DNA from: JAKJEP01 sp964580995
Lineage (GTDB): Bacteria > Planctomycetota > Phycisphaerae > Sedimentisphaerales > SM23-30
Length of the DNA: 33,977 nucleotides
Direction: 5' to 3'
Assembly (NCBI GenBank): GCA_964580995.1
Contig: CAZOMV010000061.1
Span: 1-33,977, forward strand
Shown: positions 1-9,140 of the stretch, piece by piece
How the letters are laid out: each line of letters begins with the position of its first letter
Position numbering within the stretch: position 1 is the first letter of the stretch
Program-made: the position numbers and the translations under genes
The notes under the pieces: generated by a model
Database searches by the model: none
What the model was told of the DNA's origin: nothing
The model's input: the letters and a program-made list of their open reading frames with translations, nothing else

Positions 1-190
1 CCTCAAGTCTAATTAATGGCAAGGAACTGTCTCACTTATTCTGGCACAGAGGGAACAGGGGAGCCGGTGCTGCCTATGGTTGCATAGGGGAAAAGCTGCT
101 AGCGAAGGACCGAGGCGCTTTGGACGGCTGCGGTGGTATAACTGATAGCTTTCCTGATAGGTGTTTTACTAGGCATGGGTAACTTTTGAA
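1..190. other. Left edge, no recognisable gene
   Basis: This stretch lies downstream of the leftward LamG gene. On the plus strand one frame is open from base 3 to a TAA ending at 179, about 58 codons, and could be the tail of a gene entering from the left. The translation has no motif I recognise and the frame is short enough to be chance. I see no tRNA, no clear terminator and no repeat. Confidence 0.3.
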
Positions 191-2932
191 TTACCACAGA
201 CCGGATTCGAGCCAGCTCGCTGCAAACAAGGAAAAGTCCACCAAATTGACAAGGCCATCGCGGTTGAGATCGCCGAACGGGATAAAGCCAATTCCAAGGT
301 CATAAAGCACAGGCGAGACAGGGCCGGTCAGAGCCTGAAGAGTCGCCTGTACCTGGAGGTAGCGGCCCGCCGGCGTACCGTTTAAGGCGAAACCTTTGGT
401 TACCTCTTCCCAGGTTGACCAGAGGGTCTGGTCGGGCGAACTCCTGGCTTTTACTCGTAGGGAGGTTCCAGGAAATTCGGAACTATTCCAGTCAACGATA
501 CCCCAGTTGGTGTCTGGATTAAGCGAATCGTGAATGATCTGCCAGGTGCCCAACCTAGTTGTATAGGTTCGAGCAATCATTCCCGTCATATCGCTGTAGC
601 CGTAATGAGTCGTTCCAGAGATGCTTTTCGCAAGGTCGATGGTATTCGTGGCTGGGTCAATACGTTTGATGTAACTATCGCCATTATCGACAAACCATAC
701 TTTTTCGGCAGCATCAATAGCGATACCGGTGGGTTCTGTGCCCACAGAGGCAATGGTATTCGTAAGCACACCATCATTGGAATAACGCAATATGGAATTG
801 CCCAAAGCACAGGCAACCCAGACATCGCCATCATTGGTAACCGCTACTCCCTTGGTACCATAGGCGGAATCTTTGGTCCATTCCACCGTACCAGAAACAA
901 TATCGATTCTACTGAGCTTGGAACTCTGCCAGCCCGTGATGAACAAGTGATCATTCTTATCGATACCCAGGCCATAGACATAATGTCCTACTGGTATAAC
1001 GGAATAGGAATTATCGGTCGGATTAAGCCGTAAAACGTGATTCTTGTCCTGACCGCTCGACCAAATAGTTCCATATTTATCAATCACCGCTCCATAGGAG
1101 GTGTGATTGACGGACGAAACGTCAATCATTTTGGTTATCTGTCCCGTCGAACCATCGAGATAATAGAATTTCTTTGAGCCGTAGGTTCCGATCCAGAGAT
1201 TGTTGGAGGAATCCAGGGCCAGTCCCCGGGGACCCGGGTTCCAGTAATCATTGACATAGGCAGAAAATTCGCCAGGGCGAACCGTACGTTCCAGACCGGG
1301 AATGACCACCACTTCAAAAAGCACACATTCATCCTGACCCCATGGAAGCATTTCATCCGATGTGATTATACCATCGCCGTTGCTGTCCGTAGAGGTATCT
1401 ATTTCCCCATTTGCATTACGATCCAAGGCCGTACCAGCTTCGAGCAGAGCTATTTTTACCACCGTTCCGGTCTGCCGGTTGGCGACCCAGCAATTACCTT
1501 CAAGATCGACGGTGGTTCGGCTGGGGTTGGCGTTTGTCTGCGGACAAACTACATAGCGTGCCAGTTCCCGGCCGGTACGGCTGTCGATTTTAGAGACGGT
1601 GGCCTGGTTTGAGTTGGGCACCCAGATATATGGCATGATCGGAGAAAAAGTACCAATCTGGAGCTGATCGGGAACAGAGATACACTCGACACCCTGGAGT
1701 GTGCCTTTGGCGAAATCGGCGTTCGAGGTATATAGTTCGGCGCGCGGGGATTTGCCGACGGTTATGGTTGTGACGATCCTGAAGGTATCCGTTTTAGCCG
1801 GGTCACTTAAAGAGGCAGCACTGAGGACTAGGGTTTTGCTGGAATCGGGGGCGGCGGCGGGACAAGGGATTATTCTTATTTTGTAAGCAACCGAGCCACC
1901 GCCGGCGATGATCGGAGATGTTGTTCCAGTAACAAAACTACCGGTGAGATCCGTGCCATCCTGCGCATTGATATACTGTACGGTCCAGCAAGAATCTGAA
2001 CCATCGGCGGTAATCGCAAATCGATCGGGACCGCTGCGTTTATTCTGCAAAACCGCGTCAAATTCAGCATATTGGTTTGCGGGTATTGAATAGGCGACCG
2101 TCTGGGCATCAAGATCATCATAAATGCCCCCGCCGCTAAATTCCATCTGGTCGAAGGGACGTACCATCAAATCCGGCTGGATACTCGAACCGAAATCCGT
2201 AGCAGTGAAAACAGCGCCGGTGATGGTGCCGACGTTGCCGTTGCCGCTGACATCCGTTGCGGTGGCACCCCCACCCTCTTCAAAATCCCACAAACCCATC
2301 AGATTCGGCGTTCCGGCACCAGGCTCGATGAACATGATGTTCTGGATTTCATTCTGAGTAAGAGCTCTATTCCAGATACTCACGCGGTCTATGAGACCCA
2401 GGAAATAACGACTGACATCACTTTGCTTGCCGATAAACCAATTGGCATGATAGGTAATGGCACCGTTCCATGCTACGCTGGAAACGCTCACAGGTACACC
2501 GTTATAATATATGTTGGCTACCTCGTTGGCTTTGCGAGTTATGGCCAGATGGACCCACTGCTGCTCGGGGACAGCAGCATTGGCATTGGAAACATGCCAT
2601 GAGCCATCGCCGATCTGGAAATGGATGTGGCGTTTGGGTGCGGTCTGGCTGTCGGGATTCGTTCGCCCATCAATAAAGAAACCAATGCCCGAGGTGGTGG
2701 CATCGTTCTGCGTACTCATTATAGACCACATCGCATTATCCGGCAGAGGTCCCGTCCAGACCCAAGCCTCAATCGTGAACTCATTCTGGACCTGGAGGGA
2801 TGGGGAGAGATTACAATCGACAAAATCGCTACTGCCGTTAAACGAGAGGGAATAATCACTGGCAGAATAAACAGAGCTGGCCAACAAAAGAATTGAAATT
2901 GCTATCGACGAACGGATTGATTCAGTAAACAT
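191..2932 (-). CDS. Secreted LamG / NHL-type beta-propeller protein with C-terminal dockerin
   Basis: The protein has 913 residues. A signal peptide covers residues 1-24. A LamG/concanavalin-like domain lies at about 25-245, including IYYNGVPV and WNRALTQNEI, typical of LamG_3. A linker domain follows at about 255-395. Residues about 410-790 hold at least six repeats of the pattern GxAxDxxGxxWV, a Virginiamycin-B-lyase/NHL-like beta-propeller, into which an EF-hand-like Ca2+ loop (DxNxNGxID then DxNGDGxIT) is inserted near 500-530. A small beta domain (about 795-885) and one dockerin-like repeat (GDLNRDGLVNLVDF, then ASWL) end the protein. A strong GAGGAGG site lies 5 bases before the ATG. 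It is probably an extracellular glycan-binding or adhesion protein; no catalytic residues can be assigned. The dockerin suggests attachment to a cohesin-like partner, but none is in the window. Confidence 0.88.
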   Translation of the reverse strand: MFTESIRSSIAISILLLASSVYSASDYSLSFNGSSDFVDCNLSPSLQVQNEFTIEAWVWTGPLPDNAMWSIMSTQNDATTSGIGFFIDGRTNPDSQTAPKRHIHFQIGDGSWHVSNANAAVPEQQWVHLAITRKANEVANIYYNGVPVSVSSVAWNGAITYHANWFIGKQSDVSRYFLGLIDRVSIWNRALTQNEIQNIMFIEPGAGTPNLMGLWDFEEGGGATATDVSGNGNVGTITGAVFTATDFGSSIQPDLMVRPFDQMEFSGGGIYDDLDAQTVAYSIPANQYAEFDAVLQNKRSGPDRFAITADGSDSCWTVQYINAQDGTDLTGSFVTGTTSPIIAGGGSVAYKIRIIPCPAAAPDSSKTLVLSAASLSDPAKTDTFRIVTTITVGKSPRAELYTSNADFAKGTLQGVECISVPDQLQIGTFSPIMPYIWVPNSNQATVSKIDSRTGRELARYVVCPQTNANPSRTTVDLEGNCWVANRQTGTVVKIALLEAGTALDRNANGEIDTSTDSNGDGIITSDEMLPWGQDECVLFEVVVIPGLERTVRPGEFSAYVNDYWNPGPRGLALDSSNNLWIGTYGSKKFYYLDGSTGQITKMIDVSSVNHTSYGAVIDKYGTIWSSGQDKNHVLRLNPTDNSYSVIPVGHYVYGLGIDKNDHLFITGWQSSKLSRIDIVSGTVEWTKDSAYGTKGVAVTNDGDVWVACALGNSILRYSNDGVLTNTIASVGTEPTGIAIDAAEKVWFVDNGDSYIKRIDPATNTIDLAKSISGTTHYGYSDMTGMIARTYTTRLGTWQIIHDSLNPDTNWGIVDWNSSEFPGTSLRVKARSSPDQTLWSTWEEVTKGFALNGTPAGRYLQVQATLQALTGPVSPVLYDLGIGFIPFGDLNRDGLVNLVDFSLFAASWLESGLW

Positions 2933-3060
2933 TTTTCCTCCTCAGTAAAAGTAGTCAATCGTTCAGATGGGTATTAAACGTCTAGGGCTTTGTCATGATC
3001 TCCTAATTCAAGAGTATAACTACGCCTCTTTGGAACTTCGGGCCTAAATTACAAAAATGG

Positions 3061-3085
3061 CTGGGTAACACACCCAGTACTTACA
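3061..3085 (-). promoter_or_regulatory. Palindrome CTGGGT-AACAC-ACCCAG, upstream of the LamG gene (copy 1)
   Basis: Six-base perfect arms flank a 5-base loop, and ACTTACA follows at 3079-3085. The same core, with T changed to C (TGGGCAACACACCCA), and the same ACTTACA occur at 32273-32294 upstream of another leftward secreted-protein gene. It lies about 130 bases before the ATG at 2932. It may be an operator, a transcript hairpin or a copy of a dispersed repeat; the sequence alone does not decide. Confidence 0.45.
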
Positions 3086-3320
3086 ATTTCTATTTATTAT
3101 ACCTTTTTTTATGTTTTTTTCAAGAATAAATTTGGGCAAAGTTCTCCATCTTTTTAAGGTGAATCACTTGTTGGTTTTTACCCAAAGAAATCTCCTCATG
3201 TCGGACGATGAAAAGGAAGTGTTCCGTTCCGTTTAAATCTTAATGGCATAAGGAAATGTGGTAAAGTTTATAATGGGTGAGGGTTATGTTCGTATCGATT
3301 TTTAGTTAGGGCGAAAAATA

Positions 3321-3349
3321 TTGCATAATTTCTGTGTATAGAATACAAT
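3321..3349 (+). promoter_or_regulatory. Sigma-70-like promoter for the laminin-B/dockerin gene
   Basis: TTGCAT (3321-3326) and TACAAT (3344-3349) are separated by exactly 17 bases. They match the -35 and -10 consensus at 4 of 6 and 5 of 6 positions. The -10 box ends about 70 bases before the ATG at 3419, leaving a leader of roughly 60 bases. Confidence 0.5.
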
Positions 3350-3418
3350 AACAATGAGTTATTCGGTTGCAGAGCCGAGTCAATTTATCTGGAAAGTTCA
3401 ATTTTAAGGAGAAAACCC

Positions 3419-4486
3419 ATGAAGCGGGTGATTGATTTATTACGAGGTGTGATGGTAGTTTTTGTTACGGCTGGTACTCTCTGGGCAGTCGATCCGGTGT
3501 TACCCCAAAAAACCACCTGGGATAGTGGAGATGCGGAAGGCTGGACCTCGATAGGGGCCGCGGTGAGTTTTCCATTAACGGGCGGGGTGACAGGTGGTTT
3601 TTTCCGGCTGGAGGATAACGTGAATAATGATATGACGATTTATGCACCAAGCCATTATCTAGGGGATTATACGGCGCTGGATGGAGCGGCGTATTTTTCG
3701 GTAGCGGTGCAGACATTATATCAAGGAAGTGATATCTGGCCGCCCTTTGGGACGCTGACCTTGAGTGGTCCGGGAGGCAAATATGCGGTCGATTTGGGGA
3801 ATCCGCCGCCGGTGAGTTCCGGCTGGGTAATATTATCTGTCTCCCTGAGTGAGTCTTTATGGGTACGTCAGTCGGGGACCTGGTCGGGATTGCTGCAGAA
3901 TGTGACCCAGGTTTCCCTGGATGTAGAAGGCGGCAGTGCGATTACGGAAGTCAATGGGGTGGATAATTTTGAATTAGCGGCAGGAGCGTTGGATACGCCC
4001 CGCATTGTTGATATTCGGGTGAATCATTGCGGCCGAGCGGCGTTTGGCTGGTACTTTATCGGTCTGGATGGGATTGAGAGAGTTGATATCACCTATAGCA
4101 AAGACATGGCGGGTGCGGGGGTTTTGGCGAATTATCAGTTTAGCGGTGGCATAGGGGAACCCGTTCCGCCGGCTCCGATATTTATCGATTACAATTCTGC
4201 CACGCGGACGACAACGCTGGCCTGGGCGACACCGCTTTTGAATCGATCGGTAACGGTTGTCTGTAACAGCGGTGCGACGAAGATACGAGCCGTATCCATG
4301 AATGTACCGCTAGATGGGGAGTTGTCCGACCCTATCTACCCCGTTTTTCCGTCGGGGGATGGGACTGCCGGCGGTGAGGCGCAATTTACGGCCCGTCACC
4401 TTACCGGCGACCTGAATCGCGATGGTATCATCGATCTTCTGGACATGGCCTTGCTGGCGGGGAACTGGCTGGTAAGCCTGTATTGA
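3419..4486 (+). CDS. Secreted laminin-B-like domain protein with C-terminal dockerin
   Basis: The protein has 355 residues. Residues 1-23 form a signal peptide ending at LWA. Residues about 33-185 read as a laminin B (domain IV)-like jelly roll: a start like WDSGDAEGW, then YAPSHYLGDYTAL and a closing VNGVDNFEL match the family pattern of an EGW opening, an AP-KFLGD centre and a DNVxL end. A second beta-rich region at about 190-320 is not assigned. The last 25 residues are a single dockerin-like loop (GDLNRDGIIDLLDMALL, then GNWL). AAGGAG lies 7 bases before the ATG. It is probably an exported carbohydrate-binding or surface protein without a visible active site. It converges on the 1140-residue glycosidase-like gene and is led by its own promoter, so it is probably monocistronic. 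Confidence 0.85.
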   Translation: MKRVIDLLRGVMVVFVTAGTLWAVDPVLPQKTTWDSGDAEGWTSIGAAVSFPLTGGVTGGFFRLEDNVNNDMTIYAPSHYLGDYTALDGAAYFSVAVQTLYQGSDIWPPFGTLTLSGPGGKYAVDLGNPPPVSSGWVILSVSLSESLWVRQSGTWSGLLQNVTQVSLDVEGGSAITEVNGVDNFELAAGALDTPRIVDIRVNHCGRAAFGWYFIGLDGIERVDITYSKDMAGAGVLANYQFSGGIGEPVPPAPIFIDYNSATRTTTLAWATPLLNRSVTVVCNSGATKIRAVSMNVPLDGELSDPIYPVFPSGDGTAGGEAQFTARHLTGDLNRDGIIDLLDMALLAGNWLVSLY

Positions 4487-4564
4487 GAAAGCACAGGACA
4501 GAAGGGTAAATAAAGAGAAGTAATTCAAGTTGAGATAGACCGGAAATTCATAAACATTTTAATG

Positions 4565-4599
4565 AGGAAATCTTCCATGGAATAAGAAGACTGTTTCCT
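4565..4599 (+). terminator. Hairpin between convergent genes
   Basis: AGGAAATCTTC (4565-4575) pairs with GAAGA-CTG-TTTCCT (4586-4599), an 11-bp stem interrupted by a 3-base bulge, with a 10-base loop. It sits 79 bases after the stop of the laminin-B gene. No T-run follows, so a Rho-independent role is doubtful. Confidence 0.25.
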
Positions 4600-4761
4600 G
4601 AACAGAGGCCTGACAACGATGTTACGACGAAATACCATATCCGTCACATAATTCACCGCACGAGATTATTTTAATAGTTTTCTTCAAAACAAACATTTGG
4701 TTAAACACGATGTATAGTTTGATAATTAACGGTCCATGATTTTCTCTTACTCAGTTCCTGA

Positions 4762-7700
4762 TCAGTAATTGGCTCGCACGGTGATCTTACCCTTCAGACC
4801 TTCCAACCGAATGAGTTCCTGGTCCTTATCGAAGGAATTCCAAGGTGTTCCATCAACCTCGACACTTGTGATCGCAGTGGCTTTGGGATGACGCAACCGC
4901 AGCCATACCACCTCGGCAGAATTGCGGGAAGGCAGCTCGATAGTAGCAGTGATGTTCCCGTTGTCCACGTTGGATATAATTTCATAAGCCACCCTCCCAA
5001 AGTAGGTCGGTGCGTTCTTTATGGAGATCTTCTTGCCCTGTTCCAGCCAGGTCCGTGGAGTTGCTCGTGCCAGCCACAAGTTCTCGCCTTCCTCCATGAC
5101 CAGCATGTTCCGGAACCGTTCCAGAAAGCAAGATTCCTCGTAGATTTTGTCGGGCGGTCCGCCCGTGGTGTGCTCGCGGAAGGTATACTCACCCGGCATG
5201 ATGTCCACGGCGTACTGATTGAGCATCGAGCGGATGAAATTCGGCACATCGTCCGCTTCCAAATGGATGTTTGCGTGCCGCTCCAGGCCACACTGGTACT
5301 GCCAGCTTGCGTGCGAGAACCAGTGTTTTTCGGGATCGTAGCCGATCGTTCGCATATTGACCTTCTCATTCTCCAGGAGTAGCCGATCCTCCAGCACATC
5401 CAAGTGGCCCTGGACACGCCGATCATGGGGTGACAGAAGGCCGCCAGGACTGATCAACGGGTCGGCCGATTGTACCGTATCCCAGTAAATCGCCCCGACG
5501 TGTCCCTGGCATCGCCGCCAGCCCCACGCGCCCGTAGCAAAACCACGGACATAAGGTGAAAATGGGATAAACGAGCGATAGGTTCCATCTCGTACGGGCA
5601 CCACTGGTGATAGGGCGATGGAGCGGTCGATTGCCGCGATAATGTCCTGGCGATATGTTTCCGCCTCAGCCGCCATCCTTGTGCCTTCCTTCGGATCGAT
5701 CAGGACTAACATTTCCGCCATGCGTTTCACGGCCAGCCAGTAGTAGGCCTCAGACTCATAGAATTGCATATGCATACATGCGCTGTCAGGGGTGACGACG
5801 TGTGCTGGTTGAAGGCCCTTACTCCAGAGTCGTTGTCCACCGGGAATGTTGCCAGCCAGCAATTGCCGCTGTCGCAGGATCCACTCGGCGTTCGCCTTCA
5901 TACGGGGGGCATGGGCTTTGAGCCAGTCTAGGTCCCCAGTCAGGCGGAAGTGTTCGCTCAGGGTGAACATAATGGCGCCGGGGCCCATACAGTGGACACC
6001 GTCCATGTGCCCGCCGACGCCTGCTGGGCCTTCGGCATGAGTGAGGCAACCTATACCATCCGAGAAGTGCCCTAATGGCCGGTCAGACCGCACCCAACCA
6101 TGATGTCCTCCAGCCCCCGGTTCCACCTTGTGTTCCAGGGGAAGACGCAGCCACTGATCCAGACCGTCGGTAGCTTCCTTGTGCATGCCCTGCAAGTCCA
6201 GCGCGCGGAGGATCATGTATGTCTCGGAAGCGAGAATACCAAAAGGATAATCGTTGAAGGACCATTTCCCAGTCGGATCCTGGATTGATCTTCGCAGGAT
6301 ATGCCACGTGCCCAGCTTCCACTGGGCAGCCAGTTTTTCGCACGGCACTTCTACCTGCATGGCTGGCTCAATATCGGGCTTGGGGAACGACGGCTGCGGA
6401 CCCTCTCCCTGCATAGCCGCGACGGCACCCTCCCACGTCTGCTCAGGATGCTCACGCACTCGCTGCCGAACTGTCTTGAGGTCCTTGGTGGTCAGTTCCT
6501 TGAGAAACTCCTTTGCCGTCTTTGCTGTTGACTTCAAACGGAAGGGTGGTTCTGATGCAACGGGACGTGACATGGGTCGGACAGAAGCATCGAATCGCCA
6601 CACGTCCGCATTGCCCAAAGCATCGGCGTGAGGGTTGCCGACATGGATGCTGTCCACCACATCCTTTCTAAGGTCCCAGATGCGCCCTTGGCTGCCGATT
6701 TCGGTGATCGCCAACTCAATAATCGAGGTATCGCACTTGTGATCACCGCCCTTGGCGCTCAGCACCAGCGATAGGCGATCTCCCACTCCCAACCCGACCT
6801 TAGCTAACTCCTTTGCGTTCACCTCCGTCGGAATTGCTTGGGCACCGCCTGTTTCGACGGTTCCTCCGGCTAGTATTTGTCGGCCCGTTTTAGTCTCCTG
6901 AATGATTGACCACTCCACACCGTTTCCTCCCTGGGAGTCACCCATCGCTACTTTGCCCTGGATGCTCACCCATCCCTGGATCTGACTGCGCCAGCGTACA
7001 GCCACATCGTTCTCAGGTGCCGGATGCATCGCGACGCTACGGGCGGGGATCGTCAGACTGCCGCTCACCCCCGGCTCATTGTCCGGGTTGACGCCGAACC
7101 AGGGCATACCGTTGATAGCCCATCCTCGAACCTTGGGAACACCGGGAATCTCGTCCATCTTTTCGCCCAAAATCTGCGGGGCCGGTTCAAAGGATTTCAA
7201 CACCGTGGCCTGCTGCATGGCGGCGGCACAGACAAAGAATCCATACTCAGGCGCCAGTATCGGCCCCTGCTCCAGGTCGGACACCTGGAACGAAAAACTG
7301 CCGGAGTTGGTCCATACCGTCAGAATGGTCCGCGCCACATCCTCCGGTTGGGCGTGATAGGGCCACACACGCCGCCAGTGCGACGTGCCCATATACAACA
7401 CGCTTAGTCGCACACCGCGTCGTACATCGCTCTTCCTGGCCGAGTGCCAGGTGTTCGCGCTGGTTATGGTGGTGCCGGAACCGGACAGCGGCTGCACAGC
7501 GCTGATGATCCCGTCATACGCCTCAACGCGGCCGTCATATTCAAGGCCGGTCGTCGCCTCCTCAAAGCCCCATTCGATCTCTATGTCCATTTTTTTCCAG
7601 ACATCCGGTATCACAGCACGGATGGCGGGAACATCGAAAGACGATGCGTGCTTTTCCCCGCGCACGGTGACAATCACGTTCCAGGTGTCCACCGTAATGG

Positions 7701-8184
7701 TGTAAATGTATGTGCGGCCATCGGCTGTTATCTCGGGCTTGTTGGCCTCCCGGATCATTCGGGGATTCCACCAGGTGTGCGCATTGTCATCGGTAGCATC
7801 CAGGTAAACCAACGCCACTTCGTCCGGTGTGGGTTGACCTTTGGCATCTGCCGGCCAGGAAAGCTCAACCCGCCGTACCGGTCGGACCTCTTCCCATAAA
7901 AGTCCGCAGAGAACCTTCTTAATCACAGGATCATTAACGTCCACTGGTTTGTCAAATGGGAGGTTGGCGTACTGGATGAGCCCAATCCAACTCTCCGGCG
8001 GATTTTGATCGGCCGGGCGATCGCAGCGGTAAAGATAGGCGCTGGGGGCAATGTCTGCCAATTGGCCTACCATCTGGTCCAAATCCAGTTCCCCCATATT
8101 CGCCGCCTGCGTACTTAATGGGCTGGTGAAGAGAAGGTTCAAGATAAAGAATGTCGGTATGGTCCATGGTTGTCGAATAGACAT
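4762..8184 (-). CDS. Secreted (alpha/alpha)6-barrel glycosidase-like protein, 1140 residues
   Basis: A signal peptide ends near residue 28 (STQA-AN). Residues about 60-330 are beta-rich, with a pattern like DOMON or sugar-binding sandwich domains. Residues about 350-500 resemble the NPCBM-like modules of planctomycetes: GWAINGMPWFG, then VSIQGKVAMGDSQGGNGVEW and GVGDRLSLVLSAKGGDHKCD. Residues about 615-1030 have the helical repeat pattern of six-hairpin glycosidases, with many His/Trp/Asp clusters such as GHHGWV, GGHMDGVHCMGPG and WQYQCGLERHANIH. A C-terminal beta domain follows (about 1040-1140; TYFGRVAYEI). The likely role is exo-acting hydrolysis of an oligosaccharide outside the cytoplasm, but I cannot place it in a numbered GH family or name catalytic residues. 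AAAGGAAA precedes the ATG. It lies 54 bases after the small acidic gene on the same strand. Confidence 0.75.
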   Translation of the reverse strand: MSIRQPWTIPTFFILNLLFTSPLSTQAANMGELDLDQMVGQLADIAPSAYLYRCDRPADQNPPESWIGLIQYANLPFDKPVDVNDPVIKKVLCGLLWEEVRPVRRVELSWPADAKGQPTPDEVALVYLDATDDNAHTWWNPRMIREANKPEITADGRTYIYTITVDTWNVIVTVRGEKHASSFDVPAIRAVIPDVWKKMDIEIEWGFEEATTGLEYDGRVEAYDGIISAVQPLSGSGTTITSANTWHSARKSDVRRGVRLSVLYMGTSHWRRVWPYHAQPEDVARTILTVWTNSGSFSFQVSDLEQGPILAPEYGFFVCAAAMQQATVLKSFEPAPQILGEKMDEIPGVPKVRGWAINGMPWFGVNPDNEPGVSGSLTIPARSVAMHPAPENDVAVRWRSQIQGWVSIQGKVAMGDSQGGNGVEWSIIQETKTGRQILAGGTVETGGAQAIPTEVNAKELAKVGLGVGDRLSLVLSAKGGDHKCDTSIIELAITEIGSQGRIWDLRKDVVDSIHVGNPHADALGNADVWRFDASVRPMSRPVASEPPFRLKSTAKTAKEFLKELTTKDLKTVRQRVREHPEQTWEGAVAAMQGEGPQPSFPKPDIEPAMQVEVPCEKLAAQWKLGTWHILRRSIQDPTGKWSFNDYPFGILASETYMILRALDLQGMHKEATDGLDQWLRLPLEHKVEPGAGGHHGWVRSDRPLGHFSDGIGCLTHAEGPAGVGGHMDGVHCMGPGAIMFTLSEHFRLTGDLDWLKAHAPRMKANAEWILRQRQLLAGNIPGGQRLWSKGLQPAHVVTPDSACMHMQFYESEAYYWLAVKRMAEMLVLIDPKEGTRMAAEAETYRQDIIAAIDRSIALSPVVPVRDGTYRSFIPFSPYVRGFATGAWGWRRCQGHVGAIYWDTVQSADPLISPGGLLSPHDRRVQGHLDVLEDRLLLENEKVNMRTIGYDPEKHWFSHASWQYQCGLERHANIHLEADDVPNFIRSMLNQYAVDIMPGEYTFREHTTGGPPDKIYEESCFLERFRNMLVMEEGENLWLARATPRTWLEQGKKISIKNAPTYFGRVAYEIISNVDNGNITATIELPSRNSAEVVWLRLRHPKATAITSVEVDGTPWNSFDKDQELIRLEGLKGKITVRANY

Positions 8185-8238
8185 AATATATTTCCTTTCA
8201 TTAAGTTTTTCAATTTATGAGAGGACCTTCCATGTTCC

Positions 8239-8874
8239 TTACCTATTGGCATACCAAACACAGTAATCTTTAACTGGCTGGTAGTGCGCAGATTTCTTAT
8301 CCCGCACGGTCAGGTCGCCCAATGGAAAGACATATCGCTTACGACCGCAGGTAAGATCTACCAAAACCCCGTAGAGATCATCCGTTTCACTGATCCCCTG
8401 GACCTGTACTTTATCCCCTTCCTCCAATGGGCCTTCGTCTTGGGATTCGCTCACTTCCGCATCGAATGGGAAACTGAGTACCTGGGATAAATGGCTGCGC
8501 CAGGCCTCGACTGCATCCTCCGCATCGCCAATCACCTGGAGAATCCGCTCTCCCTCTTCGCCTTCGCCGAGCCAGTAATATTTGCTTTCCATTTCCTCCA
8601 GTATTTCATCCACTTCTTCTTCCGAATCCAGGGGCGAGGCAGGCTCAATTTCATCCGCACCCAGATACATCTCCGACCAATCCAGCCCTTCCTGCTCGCT
8701 ATGCCGGAGGTATTCTAGCGGCAGTTGTTTGAGGGTGATACTATCCCAGCGAATCCCAATAACATCTTCGATCTCGAAAATCCTTCCCTGCCAGCCGCCA
8801 ATACCCAACGATTCATAGTCAGGACACATAATGTTCTTTTTGACCTTTACCGAATCACCGATTTTAAATGGCAT
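8239..8874 (-). CDS. Small acidic cytoplasmic protein with two SH3/KOW-like barrels
   Basis: The protein has 211 residues and no signal peptide or membrane segment. Residues 1-55 (FKIGDSVKVKKN, then GGWQGRIFEI and GIRWDSITL) look like a small SH3/KOW-type beta barrel. Residues about 75-105 are very acidic (DSEEEVDEILEEMESKYYW). Residues about 145-200 (EEGDKVQVQGI, then LYGVLVDLTCGRKRYVFPLGDL) form a second barrel of similar type. Related proteins in environmental bacteria are often labelled calcium-binding, but no EF-hand is visible, so I do not adopt that name. AAAGGAG lies 8 bases before the ATG. It is upstream of the 1140-residue gene on the same strand, so co-transcription is possible, although a functional link is not obvious. 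Confidence 0.75.
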   Translation of the reverse strand: MPFKIGDSVKVKKNIMCPDYESLGIGGWQGRIFEIEDVIGIRWDSITLKQLPLEYLRHSEQEGLDWSEMYLGADEIEPASPLDSEEEVDEILEEMESKYYWLGEGEEGERILQVIGDAEDAVEAWRSHLSQVLSFPFDAEVSESQDEGPLEEGDKVQVQGISETDDLYGVLVDLTCGRKRYVFPLGDLTVRDKKSAHYQPVKDYCVWYANR

Positions 8875-9140
8875 ATTCTTTTCTCCTTTACGGACGTGTT
8901 TGGTATAGTAAATAATAATGTACCTAGTGAGTGGATGGAAGTCAATAATTGATTTTCCAACCGTTGTAAATCCGGTGTAGTTTTGCTTCTGTGCATCTAT
9001 TTATTATAGGCAGTTGTATCTTTTAGCAAAAGGCGATAGAATCTGGAAAGACTCGACTTGCCAAACCTCATAGATTATAGTGGCTCACAGGTATTGTTAT
9101 TTTTGCTACTTTGGTTGTTCGCTTTTCCAGGAGACAACAG
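8875..9140. other. Divergent intergenic region
   Basis: This 266-bp region separates the small acidic gene from the rightward GH95-like gene. It is A/T-rich. I found no promoter pair with convincing spacing and no strong hairpin. A TTG at 9111 opens the GH95-like frame, but the ATG at 9141 has the better ribosome binding site. Confidence 0.4.

Larger units (their letters stand above)
2933..3418. other. Divergent intergenic region
   Basis: This 486-bp, A/T-rich region separates two divergently transcribed dockerin-protein genes. It holds the palindrome at 3061-3077 on the side of the leftward gene and a sigma-70-like promoter at 3321-3349 on the side of the rightward gene. No further open frame has a plausible ribosome binding site. 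The two control regions are about 240 bp apart, so the genes are probably regulated separately. Confidence 0.5.

Noticed and set aside
3..179. An open frame entering from the left edge
   Set aside because: About 58 codons without a motif; it could be chance, so it is described as unassigned sequence and not called a gene.
530..1033. A 167-codon plus-strand open frame opposite the LamG/propeller gene
   Set aside because: It is antisense to a well-supported gene, has no ribosome binding site and gives no recognisable protein; it follows from the codon pattern of the opposite strand.
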